From JASFTV01 sp050050615 (GTDB lineage Bacteria > Desulfobacterota > DSM-4660 > Desulfatiglandales > HGW-15), in the NCBI GenBank assembly GCA_050050615.1, contig JASFTV010000123.1, forward strand, positions 1 to 9,424: a DNA stretch of 9,424 nucleotides, read 5' to 3'. Made by a program: the position numbers and the translations under genes. Below are positions 5,629-9,424 of this stretch, one piece after another (within the stretch, counting starts at the first letter, position 1; every line of letters starts with the position of its first letter). The notes below the pieces were generated by a model. It did no database searches. It had not been told where the DNA came from and saw only the letters and a program-made list of their open reading frames with translations.

Positions 5629-6738
5629 ATGCAAGAGATTCTGGCCCTTAGAAAGATTGTGAGTGAGCTGAAAAAGGGCGAACGGAGTGGCGAGGAAAAA
5701 CCCGTTTTGGGATGGACCTGCACCTACATTCCGCTGGAGATTTTTGAGGCAGCGGGATTGCGTCCTTATCGAATCCTTCCAGAGCCCTCTTCAGAAAGAG
5801 CGGACGCATATCTGGACCCAAATTTCTGCCCATTCATCAAAACCTGCCTGGGAAAAGCCATAGAAGGGGGATATGCTTTTCTTTCCGGGATTGTCGTGGT
5901 CAACACCTGCGACGGTATGCGCCGACTCTATGACGCTTGGCAGTTTTACGGCTCTCCGCCTTTTTCCTTCCTCCTGGATCTTCCCCGTATCATTACGCCT
6001 TCTTCTGTAGCCTATTTCAGGGATAGACTGGAGGCATTGGTGACCGAGATAGGGCGGTATTTCGATGTGAAGGTTAACGAAAATGAGCTTGCCCTGGCCA
6101 CCGAAGAGGCCAATGTAACCCGTTCTCTCCTGCGGAGACTCCTCGCTTTGCAAGGTCGGGGGCATCCGCCCTTGCGACACGGAGACATCCTTGATATTTT
6201 TGCTGCGGGGTGGAGAAGCCCGAGAAAGGCTTTCAATCAGGCCCTGGAGCGACTTCTGTCCAAGTTGGAGGCGGAAGATGAGATCTCTCCAAAAATGATC
6301 AAACTCCTTTTGACCGGATCTTTACTGGATGGGAGTCGACTGGTCCGGCTGGTTGAGGCGCTGGGTGCGGAGGTGGTCGCTACAGATATCTGCACGGGTG
6401 GAAGATTTCCGGATAATGTCGTCCTGTCCTCTGATCCGCTCTACGCCTTGAGTGAAGCGTATCTCAAGAAAACACCCTGTGCCCGGATGTTTGATACAAA
6501 ACGCAGAATATCCTTCCTGAAGATGGCGGTCAATAGGACCGGAGCGCAGGGACTCATCTATTTTTCCCTCAAGTTTTGCGACCCGTATCTTTATGAGGCC
6601 CCTGCTATTCAGTCGGCCATGAGGAAGATGGGCATTCCGGTCCTTTTCATCGAAGGCGAATATACGGGTCGCATAGGCGGGGGCACACGAACACGGGTTC
6701 AGGCCTTCCTGGAGATGTTGGAAAGAAATGCGGCATGA
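5629..6738 (+). CDS. 2-hydroxyacyl-CoA dehydratase-family subunit, first
   Basis: A 369-residue iron-sulfur subunit of the 2-hydroxyglutaryl-CoA dehydratase / benzoyl-CoA reductase family (HgdB/D type). With its partner it would form the cytoplasmic dehydratase that receives one activated electron and removes water from a 2-hydroxyacyl-CoA, or reduces an aryl-CoA. The three expected cluster cysteines are present: C31 in GWTCTYIPLEI, C94 in VNTCDGMRRLYD and C317 in SLKFCDPYLYEAPAI. The C-terminal signature GIPVLFIEGEYTG...GTRTRVQAFLEML is intact. The length is usual for the family. The N-terminus (MQEILALRKIVSEL) looks natural, although the ATG has no Shine-Dalgarno; an in-frame GTG at 5659 is the alternative. 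First gene of a three-gene operon, it overlaps the next gene by 11 bases. The substrate cannot be read from the sequence. Confidence 0.88.
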   Translation: MQEILALRKIVSELKKGERSGEEKPVLGWTCTYIPLEIFEAAGLRPYRILPEPSSERADAYLDPNFCPFIKTCLGKAIEGGYAFLSGIVVVNTCDGMRRLYDAWQFYGSPPFSFLLDLPRIITPSSVAYFRDRLEALVTEIGRYFDVKVNENELALATEEANVTRSLLRRLLALQGRGHPPLRHGDILDIFAAGWRSPRKAFNQALERLLSKLEAEDEISPKMIKLLLTGSLLDGSRLVRLVEALGAEVVATDICTGGRFPDNVVLSSDPLYALSEAYLKKTPCARMFDTKRRISFLKMAVNRTGAQGLIYFSLKFCDPYLYEAPAIQSAMRKMGIPVLFIEGEYTGRIGGGTRTRVQAFLEMLERNAA

Positions 6739-7978
6739 GGATACCCGGATAACGCTGCTAAAAAAGATGGTACGGAGCTCCTTGACCTACCGTCTGCTGC
6801 GACCGCTCCTCGATCTTCTGCACAGAAAAAACGACAATGAGCCGTTCAAGGTGTGGGTGCGTTTTCTCCTGGATATGACGCAAAAAGCTTATGCCCGGAA
6901 ACAACCGGTGATCTGGATGAACGCCTTTGCCCCTATCGAGATCGCCTATGGCTTGCGGGCCGTGCCTTTCATACCGGAGATTGTCGCGTCACTCGTCGCC
7001 TACTTGGGGCAGAGCAAGCGGCCTCTCGCCCTGGCGGATTCCCATATTTCCACAGACTTATGTTCCTTTCTCCGCTGTGCCCTCGGGCTGGTGCTGGAGG
7101 GGTATTTACCGCCTCCTGATCTGATCATCTCCTCCTCATATCTCTGTGACGGGGCAAACAAATTTTTCCAGTACCTCAGCGAAATCTATGGACGACCACA
7201 CCTCATGCTGGATCCTCCCCACGACGATGGTCCCGACGCTCAGCGCTACATGGTGGACCAACTCAAGGATGTTGTAGAGAAAAGTTGTGAGATACTGGAC
7301 CAGCCTATGGATCAGGGGCGGCTCTCCCAGTCTTTGAATCTTTCCAACCGAGCGCGGAGCTATATGGAGGAGATCAATCGGTTAAGGCGGTCAAGGCCTT
7401 CGCCCCTGCCGGGAAGCGATGGGCTCAGCTACGTCTTGGGGATGGGCTTCTATGCTGTGGGTTCGAGGTGGGGCGTTCAATTCTTTCGAACCCTTTACCA
7501 CGATCTTGAGAAAAAAGTGGCTGAAGGGCACGGATACCTTTCTCAAGAGAAATACCGTCTCCTTTGGTTACACCATATACGTCCCTATTACCGCAACGAG
7601 ATCTTTCAGCTCCTGGCGGAGAGAGATGTCGCTGTCTCTTTTGAAGAGGCGAACTATCTTTATTGGCCAACCCTAGATCCCTCGCAACCATGGGAGAGTT
7701 TGGCTGACAAAATGCTCTCCAATGTGTGGGCCGGCCCTCTAAAGCGTAGAATAGCCTCGATCGGTGAGATGCAGGAAGACTATCATATTGACGGCGTGAT
7801 TCATTTCTCCCACTGGGGGTGCAGGCAGTCCTGTGGTGGGGCGGGCATTATCGGCGACTGGCTCAAGCAGAGGGGCATACCGTATCTTATCCTCCCGGGG
7901 GACGGTGCTGATCCGGACAACTATTCACCAGGCCAGACCAGAACCCGGCTGGAGGCCTGGGTCGAAATGTTGGGGTAA
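6728..7978 (+). CDS. 2-hydroxyacyl-CoA dehydratase-family subunit, second
   Basis: A 416-residue paralogue of the preceding protein and its probable heterodimer partner. The C-terminal signature is clear (GIPYLILPGDG...PGQTRTRLEAWVEML), as are the cluster-region motifs SYLCDGANKFFQYL (C140) and HWGCRQSCGG (C365, C369). At the first cysteine position the protein has WMNAFAPIEI (N65) where the first subunit has WTCTYIPLEI (C31). The cluster here may therefore have only two protein cysteines plus other ligands, or use C112, C117 or C369; Asn at this position may also be normal for this subunit type. An extra basic N-terminal stretch of about 40 residues precedes the domain. The ATG at 6728 lies inside the upstream gene (11-base overlap, typical of translational coupling), with GGAAAG just upstream. 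It is followed three bases later by the activator gene. Confidence 0.86.
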   Translation: MRHEDTRITLLKKMVRSSLTYRLLRPLLDLLHRKNDNEPFKVWVRFLLDMTQKAYARKQPVIWMNAFAPIEIAYGLRAVPFIPEIVASLVAYLGQSKRPLALADSHISTDLCSFLRCALGLVLEGYLPPPDLIISSSYLCDGANKFFQYLSEIYGRPHLMLDPPHDDGPDAQRYMVDQLKDVVEKSCEILDQPMDQGRLSQSLNLSNRARSYMEEINRLRRSRPSPLPGSDGLSYVLGMGFYAVGSRWGVQFFRTLYHDLEKKVAEGHGYLSQEKYRLLWLHHIRPYYRNEIFQLLAERDVAVSFEEANYLYWPTLDPSQPWESLADKMLSNVWAGPLKRRIASIGEMQEDYHIDGVIHFSHWGCRQSCGGAGIIGDWLKQRGIPYLILPGDGADPDNYSPGQTRTRLEAWVEMLG

Positions 7979-7981
7979 AAA

Positions 7982-8773
7982 ATGGCTGGAGCGATTTACG
8001 CGGGTATTGACATAGGTTCCCTGTCATCAGAGGCCCTTGTCCTGGGAGAGGACGGCATCCTCTCATACACCATCATGGACACCGGGGTCAATCCGGAGGG
8101 CGTCGCACGAAAATGCCTGGAGGAGGCCCTAATCCAGGCCGGTGTGGAGGAGAGAGCGATTTCCGTAACGGTCGCAACAGGGTATGGTCGGATGAGGGTC
8201 CCCTTTGCCGACCGGGAGGTTACCGAGATTACCTGCCATGCCAGAGGCGCTTATTTTCTTTTGCCCGGGACCCGGACGGTGATCGACATCGGCGGGCAGG
8301 ATAGTAAGGTGATCACGCTGGATGAGCGGGGAGGGGTAACTGATTTTACGATGAACGATAAATGCGCGGCCGGGACTGGACGGTTTTTGGAGGTGATGGC
8401 TGCTGCTTTGGAGACCGAACTGACGGAAATGGGACGACAGTCGCTGCAAGCCAAGCAAGGGGTATCCATCAGCAGCATGTGTACGGTCTTTGCCGAGTCA
8501 GAGGTGATCTCCTTAATTGCAGAGGGACACAGGCGGGGGGAGATTATCCGAGGCCTTCACGAAGCGATCTCAGGGCGGGTTTTCAGAATGACCAAGAGAC
8601 TGAAAATAAGGGAAGAGATCACATTTAGCGGGGGCGTGGCAAAAAATCAGGGGATAGCGGCGATCCTCAAGGCGCTTTTCAAAACACCGATCCATATACC
8701 TGAAGAACCCCAGATTGTCGGGGCGCTGGGCGCTGCGCTCTATGCCAGGGACATCGCCCTTAAGGGAAGTTGA
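7982..8773 (+). CDS. BadF/HgdC-type ATPase activator of 2-hydroxyacyl-CoA dehydratase
   Basis: A 263-residue member of the BadF/BadG/BcrA/BcrD ATPase (acetate/sugar kinase-Hsp70-actin fold) family. As a cytoplasmic homodimer with one shared [4Fe-4S] cluster, it hydrolyses ATP to push a low-potential electron from ferredoxin or flavodoxin into the dehydratase. All key motifs are visible: phosphate-1 YAGIDIGSLSSEAL, phosphate-2 VIDIGGQDSKV (about 100-110), NDKCAAGTGRFLE with C128, SSMCTVFAESEV with C167 (the two cysteines that hold the bridging cluster) and the adenosine motif FSGGVAKNQG. The length is normal (about 260). It starts three bases after the second subunit's stop with only a weak ribosome site (GGGG), so coupled translation is likely. 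It is the last gene of the operon, and its presence is the strongest evidence that the two upstream genes encode an activated dehydratase. Confidence 0.93.
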   Translation: MAGAIYAGIDIGSLSSEALVLGEDGILSYTIMDTGVNPEGVARKCLEEALIQAGVEERAISVTVATGYGRMRVPFADREVTEITCHARGAYFLLPGTRTVIDIGGQDSKVITLDERGGVTDFTMNDKCAAGTGRFLEVMAAALETELTEMGRQSLQAKQGVSISSMCTVFAESEVISLIAEGHRRGEIIRGLHEAISGRVFRMTKRLKIREEITFSGGVAKNQGIAAILKALFKTPIHIPEEPQIVGALGAALYARDIALKGS

Positions 8774-8794
8774 GTGAAATAGCTCAAAAAGCTC

Positions 8795-8824
8795 GATACA
8801 AAGAATTTCCCAACATGTTGTATC
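8795..8824. other. Inverted repeat with internal palindrome after the operon
   Basis: GATACAA (8795-8801) and TTGTATC (8818-8824) form a perfect 7-bp inverted repeat. Its right arm overlaps the perfect 10-base palindrome CAACATGTTG (8811-8820). It lies between the operon and the next gene, just upstream of that gene's candidate promoter. It could be an operator or a weak terminator, though no T-run is present. Confidence 0.35.
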
Positions 8825-8854
8825 TTCACAAATTTTCTGGTATTTATTTGTACT
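8825..8854 (+). promoter_or_regulatory. Candidate promoter for the edge radical SAM gene
   Basis: TTCACA (8825-8830, five of six to -35) is followed after 18 bases by TGTACT (8849-8854, four of six to -10). It is about 45 bases before the start codon and directly abuts the inverted repeat at 8795-8824. Weak, by eye. Confidence 0.3.
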
Positions 8855-8897
8855 CTGGGACGAAATCGTGATCATTGGCTAGAGAAGGGCGTTAGAT

Positions 8898-9424
8898 ATG
8901 ATGATGAGCAAAGAGATCAAGACGAAGCTCTGGAGCAAGTTCATTGATGTCGTTGTCTGGATCGCAGACAAAAAGCCTGTCATGAGGTTTCTCGTGCGCA
9001 AGGCCGAGGGTAGGCTCTGGAACTCCATTGTTGAGGGAAAAGAGGACGGCATCAGAGCAGCCCAAGAACTTAAATATCATTTTGTCAGGAACCTGCTCAA
9101 GACCACAGAAAGTCATCTTGCCAAAGGGCTCATGAGCAAGGACGTCTTTCACAAGATGGTCAAGGTTTTTGTCAGAAATGTCTTTGTTGAAGACATCGGG
9201 CAGCGGGATGTCAACAAAGAGGAAAGAGAGGATGCCGTCTATCCCAGTTTTATTGTATTGAGTCCTACCCAACTGTGCAATCTCCGTTGCCCCGGATGCT
9301 ATGCAAACAGTGCCAGCACGACAAAATCTTCCCTTCCATATAGTGTGGCAAAGAGAATCGTGAAGGAGAAAGTGGCCCTGTGGCACTCCCGTTTTACCGT
9401 CGTCTCGGGAGGGGAACCCTTCTT
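8898..9424 (+). CDS. Radical SAM protein, N-terminal part (3' end outside window)
   Basis: The frame is open from ATG 8898 to the window edge (175 full codons). Two more in-frame ATGs follow at once (8901, 8904), so the exact start is uncertain; GAAGGG (8884-8889) is a plausible ribosome site for any of them. Residues 1 to about 117 form a Lys-rich, mostly helical lead region (KLWSKFIDVVVWIADKKPVM, YHFVRNLLKTTESHLAKG) without recognised motifs. The radical SAM core then starts with PSFIVLSPTQLCNLRCPGC: C127-x3-C131-x2-C134 binds the [4Fe-4S] cluster, and SGGEP (170-174) helps bind S-adenosylmethionine. The CNLRCPGCYA form is typical of SPASM/PqqE-like branches, but any C-terminal cluster domain would lie beyond the window. 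The substrate is unknown. It is separated from the dehydratase operon by 124 bases and probably has its own promoter. Confidence 0.85.
   Translation, partial: MMMSKEIKTKLWSKFIDVVVWIADKKPVMRFLVRKAEGRLWNSIVEGKEDGIRAAQELKYHFVRNLLKTTESHLAKGLMSKDVFHKMVKVFVRNVFVEDIGQRDVNKEEREDAVYPSFIVLSPTQLCNLRCPGCYANSASTTKSSLPYSVAKRIVKEKVALWHSRFTVVSGGEPF

Noticed and set aside
5629..8773. Calling the operon benzoyl-CoA reductase or a named dehydratase (hgd, had, fld, lcd)
   Set aside because: The motifs are shared by the whole family, and no substrate-specific neighbour gene is present, so a specific gene symbol is not justified.
8892..9386. 164-residue minus-strand frame at the right edge
   Set aside because: It lies opposite the plus-strand radical SAM protein, which has the CxxxCxxC and GGEP motifs; the minus-strand translation shows no domain.

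Overview
The window looks like chromosomal sequence from a Gram-negative, anaerobic bacterium. The best guess, by inference only, is a Desulfobacterota-like (former deltaproteobacterial) sulfate reducer or syntroph. Three things point there: an OmpA/glycine-zipper outer-membrane protein, two different radical SAM proteins, and an oxygen-sensitive 2-hydroxyacyl-CoA dehydratase cassette with its ATP-dependent activator. No rRNA, tRNA, CRISPR array or intact insertion sequence was found.

Layout, left to right. (1) Bases 1-562: the 3' part of a glycine-zipper plus OmpA-domain envelope protein, cut by the window edge. (2) 860-2332: a cobalamin-binding radical SAM protein with a DUF4070-type C-terminus, most likely starting at a TTG codon; a hairpin overlaps its stop codon. 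(3) 2333-3860: a decayed stretch. It holds a degenerate direct repeat, a possible transposase tail, and a clear pseudogene of a secreted subtilisin-family (S8) protease fused to a PQQ-type sugar dehydrogenase domain. The relic is cut at both ends, and an internal out-of-frame deletion has removed the catalytic His region. (4) 3861-4826: a stand-alone ATP-pyrophosphatase subunit of GMP synthase type with no glutaminase domain, behind a strong Shine-Dalgarno and a candidate sigma-70 promoter. (5) 5045-5371 on the minus strand: a small exported protein of unknown function. (6) 5629-8773: a tight three-gene operon encoding two paralogous 2-hydroxyacyl-CoA dehydratase-family subunits and their BadF/HgdC-type ATPase activator. 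(7) 8898 to the right edge: the N-terminal part of a second radical SAM protein.

The most coherent functional unit is the dehydratase operon. In this family the activator is a homodimeric [4Fe-4S] ATPase that injects a single low-potential electron into an iron-sulfur dehydratase or reductase. The component pair then eliminates water from a 2-hydroxyacyl-CoA or, in the related benzoyl-CoA reductases, reduces an aromatic ring. Both subunits and the activator are present here, but no CoA-transferase, acyl-CoA ligase or dehydrogenase that would reveal the substrate. The second subunit has Asn where the first has its N-terminal cluster cysteine. The operon's start codon has no Shine-Dalgarno and lies 12 bases after a perfect TATAAT, so its first message may be nearly leaderless.
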